A DNA stretch of 17,860 nucleotides from Mucilaginibacter_A sp050954865 (GTDB lineage: Bacteria; Bacteroidota; Bacteroidia; Sphingobacteriales; Sphingobacteriaceae): contig JBPBQN010000255.1 in NCBI GenBank assembly GCA_050954865.1, positions 1-17,860 on the forward strand. Direction: 5' to 3'. Below the pieces are notes generated by a model that was not told the DNA's origin, ran no database searches, and worked only from the letters and a program-made list of their open reading frames with translations. The position numbers and the translations under genes are program-made. Below are positions 1 to 8,093 of this stretch, one piece after another (position 1 is the stretch's first letter; each line of letters starts with the position of its first letter).

Positions 1-232
1 CGGTATCCGATACGATCCTGATATTTTGGATCACGCCAATATTAATTCCCGCAAAACGCACATTATTGCCAACCTGCAAACCATTTACGTTTTTAAACAT
101 GCCATAAACATTAAAGGTAGAATTGAAAAGGCTTTTTGATTTTCCGATAAAAAATATAGCCATTACCAGTACCATTATTCCTGCTAACGTAAATATTCCT
201 AATTTTAATTTTTGTCCGCTATCTGTTTTCAT
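1..232 (-). CDS. mlaD: MlaD-like MCE-domain lipid transport protein, 5' part only
   Basis: This is the N-terminal 77 residues of a gene that runs off the left edge of the window. The ATG is at 232-230, four bases after the stop of the ABC ATPase gene. The product begins with a short polar stretch, then one hydrophobic membrane anchor (about residues 12-29, GIFTLAGIMVLVMAIFFI). Next comes the start of an MCE domain, with the typical VYGMFKNVNGLQVGNNVRF segment (about 42-60) and GINIGVI. Proteins of this family are anchored in the inner membrane and form hexameric rings that carry phospholipids across the periplasm, working with an MlaE permease and an MlaF ATPase. Both partners are encoded immediately upstream, so the assignment rests on sequence and context together. 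The C-terminal part cannot be judged. Confidence 0.88.
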   Translation of the reverse strand, partial: MKTDSGQKLKLGIFTLAGIMVLVMAIFFIGKSKSLFNSTFNVYGMFKNVNGLQVGNNVRFAGINIGVIQNIRIVSDT

Positions 233-236
233 ATTT

Positions 237-1001
237 TTATTTAAAAAAAGATCTTACCAATTCGTTATCAGAATTTTCTAAATCTTCATACGTACCTTCA
301 GCAATATATTCTCCGTCATTCATCACCACCACTCTGTCAGAGGTAATTTTTGCACAAGGCATATCGTGCGTAATAATAATGGATGAGGTTTGATACTTCT
401 TTTGCATGGCTAAAATCAGCTCGCTTATTTCCCTGGAAGTAATTGGGTCGAGGCCTGTTGTCGGTTCATCATACAGCATAATTTCCGGCTTCATAATCAG
501 TGTTCTGGCTAAACCGATGCGTTTGCGCATGCCGCCCGAAAGATCTGATGGCATTTTATCTACAGCATCTTTTAATCCTACGCCTTCCAAAACTTCTTCC
601 ACTCGCGAATTAATCTCGGTTTGATCTGTCAGTTTCAAAACTCTGGTCAGTGGAAATTCCAGGTTTTCACGTACTGTCATGGAATCATACAAAGCAGAGT
701 TCTGAAACAGAAATCCGATTCTGGTACGCAGTTTTTTCAGTTCTTCTTCATCCAGATCCGAAACTTCTTCACCAAAAACTTTTACGGTGCCATCATCTTT
801 TTTCAGCAAACCAACCATACATTTAATGGTTACAGATTTGCCTTGTCCTGATTTTCCAAGAACAACCAGGTTTTCTCCTCTTTTCAGATTGAGGTTGATG
901 TTTTTCAAAATTTCATAACCACTGAATGCTTTTTTTAGCCCTCTAATTTCAACAACATTTTCTGCGGAAACTGCTACTTTTTCTTCTTGTGCTGTTTCCA
1001 T
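237..1001 (-). CDS. mlaF: MlaF-like ABC transporter ATPase (phospholipid/MCE system)
   Basis: This is the cytoplasmic ATPase that powers an MCE-type lipid transporter. The 254-residue protein is a complete ABC domain: Walker A GKSGQGKS at 49-56, Q-loop Gln100, signature LSGGM at 154-158, Walker B IMLYDEP at 174-180, D-loop and switch His212 (ITHDMP). The GKSGQGKS Walker A, the LSGGMRKR signature and the DEPTTGLDP run are typical of the MlaF/Ttg2A subfamily rather than of drug or metal importers. It starts one base after the mlaE stop and ends four bases before mlaD, so the three genes are almost certainly one transcript in the order mlaE-mlaF-mlaD. The N-terminal extension of about 17 residues (METAQEEKVA...) is acidic and probably disordered. 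Confidence 0.93.
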   Translation of the reverse strand: METAQEEKVAVSAENVVEIRGLKKAFSGYEILKNINLNLKRGENLVVLGKSGQGKSVTIKCMVGLLKKDDGTVKVFGEEVSDLDEEELKKLRTRIGFLFQNSALYDSMTVRENLEFPLTRVLKLTDQTEINSRVEEVLEGVGLKDAVDKMPSDLSGGMRKRIGLARTLIMKPEIMLYDEPTTGLDPITSREISELILAMQKKYQTSSIIITHDMPCAKITSDRVVVMNDGEYIAEGTYEDLENSDNELVRSFFK

Positions 1002-1002
1002 T

Positions 1003-1779
1003 TTAATGATAAGCTAATAAATTAGTCAACTGTACGGCAATCGCATCTATTACAAAAATCCACAATGACGAAGTTACCACCGCAGAATTTGCCGCCAAAC
1101 CAACGCTTTCTGTGCCTTTATTTGAATTGATTCCTTTATAGCATCCAACAAAACCAATTGCCAACCCAAAAAACACGGTTTTAATCGTTGCCGGAACGAT
1201 ATCACTGAAACCCAAAACCGCAATTGATTTTGTAAAATACAGATAGAAACTTACTTTACCATCAATATTTACGGCCAGATAGCCGCCAACTAAAGCCACA
1301 ACATCTGAGATAAATGTTAAAATCGGAATCATTAAAGTAGTTGCCAAAACGCGCGTTACCACCAAATACTGCATCGGGTTTGCTCCTGATACTTCCATCG
1401 CATCAATTTGCTCGGTAACATTCATGCTGCCCAGCTCCGCACCGATACTGGATGCAACACGACCGGCACAAATTATAGCAGTGATAACCGGACCGATTTC
1501 CCGAATAATTGATAATGAAACCATGCCCGGAAGCCAGCTTTCTGCACCAAATTCTGCCAGTGTTGGCCGTGATTGAAGCGTCAAAACCAAACCCATAATA
1601 AAGCCAGTTAAAGCGACCAGCGTTAAAGATTTGTAGCCAATTTCATAACACTGGCGGATGAATTCAGACCATTCAAAACCAGATTTAAAAATATTCTTAA
1701 AAAAGCGCCCTAAAAACAGCATTTGCGATCCTGCCTCTTCCAACGTTCTTTTCCAAGCAGGTAATGCCTGATCAGCCAT
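1003..1779 (-). CDS. mlaE: MlaE-like ABC transporter permease (phospholipid/MCE system)
   Basis: This is the inner-membrane permease of an MCE lipid transport complex, 258 residues, close to the usual MlaE length. An amphipathic N-terminal region (about 1-45) precedes several hydrophobic segments (about 50-70, 85-108, 138-170, 185-212 and 235-256). The family-defining stretch runs from EIGPVITAIICAGR (94-107) through GAELGSM (113-119) to QIDAM (124-128). It is the first gene of the mlaE-mlaF-mlaD operon. The 146-bp spacer to the divergent SDR gene must hold its promoter. An imperfect -7 element (AACTTTTG on the minus strand, 1832-1825) is the best candidate I see, and it is weak. The other Mla components (MlaB, MlaC, MlaA) are not seen in this window. 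Confidence 0.92.
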   Translation of the reverse strand: MADQALPAWKRTLEEAGSQMLFLGRFFKNIFKSGFEWSEFIRQCYEIGYKSLTLVALTGFIMGLVLTLQSRPTLAEFGAESWLPGMVSLSIIREIGPVITAIICAGRVASSIGAELGSMNVTEQIDAMEVSGANPMQYLVVTRVLATTLMIPILTFISDVVALVGGYLAVNIDGKVSFYLYFTKSIAVLGFSDIVPATIKTVFFGLAIGFVGCYKGINSNKGTESVGLAANSAVVTSSLWIFVIDAIAVQLTNLLAYH

Positions 1780-1902
1780 AATTAATAATTGATGTGATTG
1801 TTTCCTTGAACGAAATTTTTAAAACAAAAGTTGATGAATGTAAAAATTTATTTTAAGAGATGCTATTATGTTGCGTGGTTATTTTTCCAAACCGATAATA
1901 CG

Positions 1903-1910
1903 TACTTTTG
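1903..1910 (+). promoter_or_regulatory. Bacteroidota -7 promoter element for the SDR gene
   Basis: TACTTTTG matches the Bacteroidota housekeeping sigma -7 consensus TAnnTTTG exactly. Transcription would begin about 6-8 bases downstream, leaving only around ten bases before the ATG at 1926. No good -33 TTTG was found at the expected spacing. The same octamer lies upstream of nadA and rmuC. Its position also argues against a TTG start at 1908, which would fall inside the promoter. Confidence 0.6.
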
Positions 1911-1925
1911 TACTTTGTAAATTTT

Positions 1926-2582
1926 ATGCCACACAAAGTTATTGTTGCAGGCGCAACCGGCCTGGTTGGCAGTTTGTTATTAGAGCAGCTGCTGCATCAT
2001 CCTGAATTTTCCGAAGTGCTGGTTTTGGTTAGAAAACAGCTTCCTTTTCAACATGAAAAGTTGAAACAATTGGTAGTAAATTTTGACCATTTGGAGGATT
2101 ATCAGGCTCAAATCAATGGTGATGCTATTTTTTCCTGTTTAGGAACAACACGCCAGAAAACACCAGATTTAAATTTGTACCGAAAAATAGACCATGATTA
2201 TCCGGTTGAGTTAGCAAAAATAGGTGCTAAAAACAGCATTCCGCAGTTTCATATTGTTTCTTCTGTCGGAGCAAATTCAAATTCTTTTGTTTTTTATACT
2301 CGCCTTAAAGGTGAAACAGAGCAGGATTTGAAAAAAACAGGTTTACAATCTCTTTACATCTACCAGCCATCTTTTTTAACCGGAAACAGAAAAGAAAAAC
2401 GTTTTGGCGAACGTTTTGGCATGAAACTGGCAAAGCTGATCAATCTTTTTTTGATTGGCCGCTTGAGAAAATTTCAAAGCATTTCTGCAGCGGTAGTTGC
2501 AAAAGCGATGCTTAATCAATCTTTAAAAACCAATTCCGGCATTTTTATTTATCCCTCAGACCAAATCAAAAAATTAGCGTGA
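1926..2582 (+). CDS. Atypical SDR-family NAD(P)-binding oxidoreductase (TIP30/HTATIP2-like)
   Basis: The predicted protein has 218 residues and a Rossmann fold. Its dinucleotide-binding loop GATGLVG sits at 9-15, directly after the first beta strand (KVIVAGA). SCLGTT at 70-75 is typical of the HTATIP2/TIP30-like atypical SDRs. SSVGA (112-116) and YTRLK (124-128, a YxxxK pair) supply the likely active site. The substrate is unknown. I chose the ATG at 1926 over an in-frame TTG at 1908, because the TTG overlaps a consensus -7 promoter and the glycine loop is normally within about ten residues of the start. The stop codon overlaps the GTG of the ABC-F gene by four bases (GTGA), which suggests translational coupling. 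Confidence 0.85.
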   Translation: MPHKVIVAGATGLVGSLLLEQLLHHPEFSEVLVLVRKQLPFQHEKLKQLVVNFDHLEDYQAQINGDAIFSCLGTTRQKTPDLNLYRKIDHDYPVELAKIGAKNSIPQFHIVSSVGANSNSFVFYTRLKGETEQDLKKTGLQSLYIYQPSFLTGNRKEKRFGERFGMKLAKLINLFLIGRLRKFQSISAAVVAKAMLNQSLKTNSGIFIYPSDQIKKLA

Positions 2583-4435
2583 GCACTTTAATTTCAGCAG
2601 AAAACCTCGGACATTCCTTTCATGATAACTGGCTTTTTAAGCAGCAAACTTTTGGTATAAATTCTGGCCGACGCATTGCATTAGTTGGCGCAAACGGCGC
2701 CGGAAAATCTACTTTGTTAAAATTGCTGGCCGAAAAAATGAAGCCAACGGAAGGCAAAGTAGTGAAAAGTAAATTTCTTTCGATGGGTTATCTGGAGCAG
2801 GATCCTTTGTTTAATCCAGAAGAAACCATTAATGATTTCATTTTCAAATCTGATAACGAGCAGCAGCAACTGATTAAAGAATATGAATCATTACTGGAAA
2901 ATGATCCTGAAAATTATGAGCAGATTGAAATCGTAACAACCAAAATCACCGAACTGGAAGCTTGGGAATACGAATATAAAATCAAAAATATCTTAGACCG
3001 TTTGGATGTTCATCATCTGGATCAGCAAATCAAAACACTTTCCGGCGGACAAAAAAAGCGTTTGGCTTTAGCAGAATTACTGATCAGCGATCCCGAACTT
3101 TTTGTTCTGGATGAGCCAACCAACCATCTGGATATTGAAACGATTGAATGGCTGGAAAGTTTTTTAACAACGGGCAATAAAACCATTTTATTAGTAACGC
3201 ACGATCGTTATTTTTTGGATAATGTTTGCAATGAAATACTCGAAATTGATCAACAAAAGATATTTCCTTATCAGGGAAACTACAGTTATTATTTAGAAAA
3301 GCGAGCAGAACGGGAAGCAGTAGATCAGGTTCGATATCAGAAAAACTCTAATTTATTAAAAAAAGAATTAGAATGGATGAGAAGAATGCCGCAAGCACGC
3401 AGCACAAAATCTAAATCGCGGATTGATGCTTTTTACGATTTACAAAGCAGAACGCAAAATAACGGGCAGAAAGAGCAATTAGAACTATCTATCAAATCTA
3501 CCAGACAAGGGAACAAAATTTTAGAGATAGATCATTTGAACAAATCTTTTAATGATCGAATCGTTATTAACGATTTCAATTATGTATTTAAAAAAGGCGA
3601 TCGTATTGGTTTAGCCGGAAAAAATGGTACTGGTAAATCAACTTTATTAAATCTTTTAACAGGAGAACTTAAACCTGATTCTGGTTCTGTAACCGTTGGT
3701 GAAACTACTTCTATCGGTTATTACCGGCAGTCTGGTTTAAAGTTTAATGATGCAGAAAGAGTAATTGATACCATCAAAAACGTTGCAGAATATATTACGA
3801 TGGCTGATAATACGTTGCTATCAGCTTCGCAATTATTAACGCAGTTTTTATTTCCACCAAAAAAGCAGCATGGATTTATCAGCAACTTAAGCGGTGGTGA
3901 AAAAAAGCGTTTACAGCTGTTGATGATCTTAATTAAAAATCCTAACTTTTTAATTTTAGATGAGCCCACCAACGATTTGGATACAGATACATTAAACGTG
4001 CTGGAAGATTTCCTGACTAATTTTTCTGGTGTAATCATTTTAGTTTCACACGATCGTTATCTGATAGATAAACTAACTGAACAACTTTTCATATTTACTC
4101 AGAACGGGCACCTGCAAATTTACAATGGTAATTACACAGATTTCCGTTTAGAAGATGCGGCAAGCAAACAAGTTGCCAAAAATAATATCAAACCAGAAAA
4201 AATTTCAAGCGTAAATTCAGTTGTTACCAAACCAAGTTTCAAGCAAGACAAAGAATTAAAAGAACTTGAAGTAAATATTGCTACGCTGGAGCAATCAATA
4301 ACTAATTACAACTTAATTATAAAAGATCCAAAATCTAACACAGAAGATTTAATTGCAGCTTCTAACAGTGCTCAAAATCAGCAAAAAGAATTAGAAAAAC
4401 TTTTAGAAAAATGGTTGATTTTATCAGATTTATAA
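2579..4435 (+). CDS. uup: ABC-F family ATPase, Uup-like
   Basis: This soluble ABC-F protein of 618 residues has two ATPase domains and no membrane segment. Domain 1 has Walker A GANGAGKST (37-45), LSGGQ (154-158) and Walker B LFVLDEPTNHLD (174-185). Domain 2 has GKNGTGKST (347-355), LSGGE (437-441) and LILDEPTNDLD (458-468). Between them is a basic linker (about 240-290, with ELEWMRRMPQARSTKSKSR), the ribosome-contacting region of ABC-F proteins. The C-terminal tail (about 557-614) is a predicted coiled coil, as in Uup. ABC-F proteins act on ribosomes; Uup has also been linked to transposon excision and branched DNA. The GTG start overlaps the upstream SDR stop by four bases. A Uup assignment fits the linker and tail better than EttA, but another ABC-F subtype is possible. 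Confidence 0.92.
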   Translation: MSTLISAENLGHSFHDNWLFKQQTFGINSGRRIALVGANGAGKSTLLKLLAEKMKPTEGKVVKSKFLSMGYLEQDPLFNPEETINDFIFKSDNEQQQLIKEYESLLENDPENYEQIEIVTTKITELEAWEYEYKIKNILDRLDVHHLDQQIKTLSGGQKKRLALAELLISDPELFVLDEPTNHLDIETIEWLESFLTTGNKTILLVTHDRYFLDNVCNEILEIDQQKIFPYQGNYSYYLEKRAEREAVDQVRYQKNSNLLKKELEWMRRMPQARSTKSKSRIDAFYDLQSRTQNNGQKEQLELSIKSTRQGNKILEIDHLNKSFNDRIVINDFNYVFKKGDRIGLAGKNGTGKSTLLNLLTGELKPDSGSVTVGETTSIGYYRQSGLKFNDAERVIDTIKNVAEYITMADNTLLSASQLLTQFLFPPKKQHGFISNLSGGEKKRLQLLMILIKNPNFLILDEPTNDLDTDTLNVLEDFLTNFSGVIILVSHDRYLIDKLTEQLFIFTQNGHLQIYNGNYTDFRLEDAASKQVAKNNIKPEKISSVNSVVTKPSFKQDKELKELEVNIATLEQSITNYNLIIKDPKSNTEDLIAASNSAQNQQKELEKLLEKWLILSDL

Positions 4436-4444
4436 AATGAATAA

Positions 4445-4460
4445 TGTTTCACGTGAAACT
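4445..4460. other. parS centromere site (ParB/Spo0J binding)
   Basis: TGTTTCACGTGAAACT matches the widely conserved bacterial parS sequence TGTTTCACGTGAAACA at 15 of 16 positions and contains the full 14-bp palindrome GTTTCACGTGAAAC (4446-4459). ParB binds such sites, spreads along the DNA and directs origin segregation. parS sites are usually found close to the chromosomal origin. This one lies nine bases after the ABC-F stop and eleven before the mnmG ATG, so it occupies the mnmG leader or promoter. I saw no second parS in the window, and parA and parB are not present here. Confidence 0.87.
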
Positions 4461-4471
4461 ATTTAAACAAA

Positions 4472-6334
4472 ATGTTTAAGAAATACGATGTAATTGTTGT
4501 TGGTGGCGGTCATGCAGGATGTGAGGCAGCAGCAGCGGCAGGAAGGCTAGGTTCATCAGTATTATTGATTACGATGAACATGGCAACCATCGCTCAGATG
4601 AGTTGCAATCCCGCAATGGGCGGCGTGGCAAAAGGCCAGATTGTTCGGGAAATTGATGCAATGGGGGGCGGTTCTGGAATTATAACTGATAAAACAACTA
4701 TTCAGTTCAGAATGTTAAACCGTTCAAAAGGTCCAGCCATGTGGAGTCCACGTGCACAAGTTGATCGGATGCGCTTTGCAGAAGAATGGCGTTTAATGCT
4801 CGAAAGCATTCCGAATGTAAATTTCTGGCAGGATACGGTTAATGCACTGATTGTTAAAAATGAAAAAGTATGTGGTGTAGTAACTTCTCTTGGTATTGAA
4901 ATTGAAGCAGAAGCTGTAGTTTTAACCAATGGAACTTTCTTAAATGGCTTGATTCATATTGGCGAAAAAAAGTTTGGCGGCGGACGTACTGCTGAAAAAG
5001 CCGCACATGGCATAACCGAGCAGTTGGTTAATTTGGGTTTTGAAGCTGGCAGGATGAAAACCGGAACACCTCCACGGGTTGATGGCAGAAGTTTGGATTA
5101 TACCAAAATGGAAGCGCAATGGGGAGATGAAGATAGAGGAGAATTTTCTTATATTGGTATAAAAAAATCACAGGAACAACGTTGTTGCTGGATAACTTAT
5201 ACCAACAATAATGTGCACGAAACTTTAAAGGAAGGCTTCGAAAAATCACCCATGTTTTCTGGTCGGATCAAAGGTTTAGGTCCGCGCTATTGCCCTTCTA
5301 TTGAAGATAAAATTAATCGTTTTGCAGAGCGCGACCGACATCAAATTTTTGTGGAACCAGAAGGCTGGAACACCGTTGAGATCTACGTAAACGGTTTTTC
5401 TACGTCACTTCCAGAGGATGTTCAATACAAAGCCTTAAAGCAAATTGTAGGATTTGAAAACGTAAAAATGTTTCGTCCGGGTTACGCTATTGAATACGAT
5501 TATTTTCCGCCAACACAATTAAAACTAACTTTAGAAACTAAAATAATTAGCAACTTGTTTTTTGCCGGTCAGATTAACGGAACCACAGGTTATGAAGAAG
5601 CAGCTTGCCAAGGATTCATCGCCGGAATTAACGCGCACCAAAATGTAGCGGTAAAAGAAGCATTGATTATGAAACGCTCCGAATCGTACATCGGCGTTTT
5701 AATTGATGACTTAGTAACAAAAGGCACGGAAGAGCCTTATCGCATGTTTACATCGCGGGCAGAACATCGGTTATTACTGCGTCAGGATAATGCAGATATT
5801 CGCCTTACTCCAATCGGTTACGAACTGGGTTTGATTAATGAAGAAAGAATGCAAGCGGTAAATAACAAAGTACAAAATTCGGATGCTATTGTAAACTTTG
5901 TTAAAAATACTTCAATTAAACCTGATGAGGTTAATACCATTTTGGAAGAAGCCGGAACAAGCATTATCAGCCAAAATGTAAAAATGGCAGCAATCATCGG
6001 CAGGCCGCAAATGGATTTTATCAGGCTAAAAGAAGCATCGCCGGTTTTGAACGATTTTTTGGAAAGTTTTGATAAGGAAACGATTGAGCAGGCAGAGATC
6101 AAAATCAAATACGAATCGTACTTTGAAAAAGAACTGGAGATTGTAAACAAAATGAAAAAAATGGAAGACCGGGAAATTAACCCGACTTTCAATTACAACG
6201 ACATAATTTCCTTATCAAAAGAAGCACGCGAAAAACTGATCAAAATAAAACCCAGAACACTTGGTCAGGCTTCCCGGATTTCCGGCGTTTCTCCATCGGA
6301 TGTTTCCGTGTTGATGGTACACATCAGCAGATAA
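4472..6334 (+). CDS. mnmG: tRNA uridine-5-carboxymethylaminomethyl modification enzyme MnmG (GidA)
   Basis: MnmG is the FAD-dependent partner of the GTPase MnmE. The complex installs the (carboxymethyl)aminomethyl group on U34 of several tRNAs. At 620 residues it is of normal length. The N-terminal FAD site GGGHAGCEAA is at 11-20, the conserved Cys47 is in SCNPAMGG (46-53), and the family signatures GRMKTGTPPR (193-202) and GPRYCPSIEDK (270-280, with the second conserved Cys274) are present. The C-terminal helical region (about 550-620) ends with the usual LGQASRISGVSPSDVSVLMVH. It follows the ABC-F gene by 36 bases, and that gap contains parS, which could influence its expression. mnmG lies near oriC in many bacteria. 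An intrinsic terminator follows the stop codon. Confidence 0.97.
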   Translation: MFKKYDVIVVGGGHAGCEAAAAAGRLGSSVLLITMNMATIAQMSCNPAMGGVAKGQIVREIDAMGGGSGIITDKTTIQFRMLNRSKGPAMWSPRAQVDRMRFAEEWRLMLESIPNVNFWQDTVNALIVKNEKVCGVVTSLGIEIEAEAVVLTNGTFLNGLIHIGEKKFGGGRTAEKAAHGITEQLVNLGFEAGRMKTGTPPRVDGRSLDYTKMEAQWGDEDRGEFSYIGIKKSQEQRCCWITYTNNNVHETLKEGFEKSPMFSGRIKGLGPRYCPSIEDKINRFAERDRHQIFVEPEGWNTVEIYVNGFSTSLPEDVQYKALKQIVGFENVKMFRPGYAIEYDYFPPTQLKLTLETKIISNLFFAGQINGTTGYEEAACQGFIAGINAHQNVAVKEALIMKRSESYIGVLIDDLVTKGTEEPYRMFTSRAEHRLLLRQDNADIRLTPIGYELGLINEERMQAVNNKVQNSDAIVNFVKNTSIKPDEVNTILEEAGTSIISQNVKMAAIIGRPQMDFIRLKEASPVLNDFLESFDKETIEQAEIKIKYESYFEKELEIVNKMKKMEDREINPTFNYNDIISLSKEAREKLIKIKPRTLGQASRISGVSPSDVSVLMVHISR

Positions 6335-6367
6335 GAGTTTTTCGTATTTTTAGGTCCGTTTTTGCTC

Positions 6368-6405
6368 AAAAACAAATCTTCTATAAAAGGAGATTTGTTT
6401 TTTTT
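6368..6405 (+). terminator. Rho-independent terminator after mnmG
   Basis: The arms AACAAATCT (6371-6379) and AGATTTGTT (6391-6399) are perfectly complementary around an 11-base loop. A-U pairs can extend the stem outward by three. A run of T continues to 6405. It lies about 35 bases after the mnmG stop and separates mnmG from the lipoprotein gene. This is the clearest intrinsic terminator in the window. Confidence 0.85.
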
Positions 6406-6452
6406 AATGATAATCTTTGTTCAAAAAAAATAATTGATTGTAGCGCATATAA

Positions 6453-8093
6453 ATGGCTTTTAACACACCTTCTCTTTCCTCCTTTCGGCTAATTGCTGTT
6501 TTTATCACTATAATTTCGGTTTTTGGCTGTGCAAGCATCCAAAAACCTCAAGGTGGACCGCGAGATAAAACTCCGCCGAAATTACTAGAAGCAACGCCAG
6601 CCAATAAAACCAGAAATTTTAATGAGAAAGTGATTGTACTGGATTTTGATGAGTATTTTAAACTGAACAACCAGTACCAGGAAATCAGCATTTCGCCGGC
6701 GCAGGAACAGCAGCCGCAATATCGGGTTAAACAAAAAAGTTTAGTAATTACGCTCAAAGATTCGTTGAGAAAAAATACAACTTACGTTTTTAGTTTTGGG
6801 AAAGCGATTGGCGATGTAAACGAAAATAACATCCTCAAAAATTTTACGTATGTTTTTACAACCGGAAATGAAATTGATTCGCTGAGCATTTCAGGCAAAG
6901 TAATTAACGCAGAAACGCAGGAGCCAGAAAAAGAAGTAACCGTTTTTATTTTTACAGAAAAGCAAGACTCTCTCCTATTCGGCAAAAAAAAACCTTCTTA
7001 TTATAGCATAACGGATACGGCCGGAAATTTCAAAATCAGCAACCTGCACGCCAATACGTATAAAATTTATGCGCTAAAAGAAGCAAGTCCGAACCGGATT
7101 TTTGATAATGATAACGAACTGATTGCAATCCTTCCTAAAGATATTCAGCTTAAAAAAGATGTTTCCGGCATACAACTGGAATTGTTTAAAGCGATTCCGC
7201 AAAGATTTCGGGTAACTGAACGAAAAATTGAATCAGACGGAAAGCTGTTTTATTCATTTAATACCGGCATTCCTCAACCAGAAATCAGGATTTTGCAAAA
7301 CGAAGTGCTGGATAAACAGAAAGTTGTTGAGTTTAGTAAAAATGCTGATTCTGCCAGAGTTTATTTGCGTGACATGAATTTTGACTCGGTAAAAGTAGCA
7401 TTCTTATCAGCCGGAAAACCATTGGATACCATAACGCTGCGACGAGGGAAACGCGATGTTTACAAACGAAATTTAAGTATTACCAATAACGCAGGCGGAT
7501 TGCTGAAACCGAAAATCGGTTTAACGCTGACTGCCAATTTCCCTATAGAATCTATTAATGAAGCGCAGATTGTTATAAACGAAGATTCTGTTCCGAAGTA
7601 TGGCTTTAGTTTGGAAAAAGATAGTGCATCCTTAAAAAGTTATGTTTTAAAATATCCTTGGAGAGCCGAAAAACATTACGAAGTTGTTTTAAATGAAGGT
7701 GCGTTTATCGATATTTTTGGTAACAAAAGTAAAAAAACTACTGTTGCTTTTCAGCTTAATAAAGATGAAAATTATGGTTCAATGATTTTTACGGTTAATA
7801 TTCCTGATCCCACAAAAAACTATATTTTAGAATTGTTGAACACCGAAAAAAGGGTGATAAAAACAGTATTGATCCAGAAAAGCGGCAAAGTAACTTTTAA
7901 TGATTATGCCGTTGGAAAATATCGTGTGCGTGTGATTTACGATTTTAATAAAAATGGAAAATGGGATACCGGAAATTTGAAAAAAAGAACACTGCCAGAA
8001 CCGATTTGGTACTACAATAAGGAGTTGAGTCTGCGCGCAAACTGGGAAATGAACGAAACAATTGATGTTCCTAAACTGGCTACAACTCCGTAA
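6453..8093 (+). CDS. Ig-like domain lipoprotein of unknown function
   Basis: The 546-residue product is predicted to be an exported lipoprotein. A hydrophobic signal (about 11-25) ends in VFGC, with Cys26 the likely lipidated residue. After it, GGPRDKTPPKLLEATPAN (about 34-51) opens a bacterial Ig-like (Big_5/SbsA-like) domain to about residue 138. A second beta-sandwich of the carboxypeptidase-regulatory type follows at about 143-230 (ISGKVINAETQEP...ITDTAGNFKISNLHANTYKIYALKEA). The remaining half is beta-rich and ends in YRVRVIYDFNKNGKWDTGN, a calcium-loop-like DxNxNGxWD motif. Proteins of this layout are common in Bacteroidota, but their role is unknown to me. The gene probably has its own promoter, since a terminator precedes it, and it overlaps the convergent downstream gene by 14 bases. 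Confidence 0.82.
   Translation: MAFNTPSLSSFRLIAVFITIISVFGCASIQKPQGGPRDKTPPKLLEATPANKTRNFNEKVIVLDFDEYFKLNNQYQEISISPAQEQQPQYRVKQKSLVITLKDSLRKNTTYVFSFGKAIGDVNENNILKNFTYVFTTGNEIDSLSISGKVINAETQEPEKEVTVFIFTEKQDSLLFGKKKPSYYSITDTAGNFKISNLHANTYKIYALKEASPNRIFDNDNELIAILPKDIQLKKDVSGIQLELFKAIPQRFRVTERKIESDGKLFYSFNTGIPQPEIRILQNEVLDKQKVVEFSKNADSARVYLRDMNFDSVKVAFLSAGKPLDTITLRRGKRDVYKRNLSITNNAGGLLKPKIGLTLTANFPIESINEAQIVINEDSVPKYGFSLEKDSASLKSYVLKYPWRAEKHYEVVLNEGAFIDIFGNKSKKTTVAFQLNKDENYGSMIFTVNIPDPTKNYILELLNTEKRVIKTVLIQKSGKVTFNDYAVGKYRVRVIYDFNKNGKWDTGNLKKRTLPEPIWYYNKELSLRANWEMNETIDVPKLATTP

Noticed and set aside
1908..1925. Upstream TTG start giving six extra residues to the SDR protein.
   Set aside because: The TTG overlaps a consensus -7 promoter element, and the Rossmann glycine loop is correctly placed from the ATG at 1926.
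3190..4070. Repeated ACGATCGTTAT words at about 3202 and 4050.
   Set aside because: They encode the equivalent HDRY motif in the two ATPase domains of the ABC-F protein, so they are domain duplication, not a separate repeat.
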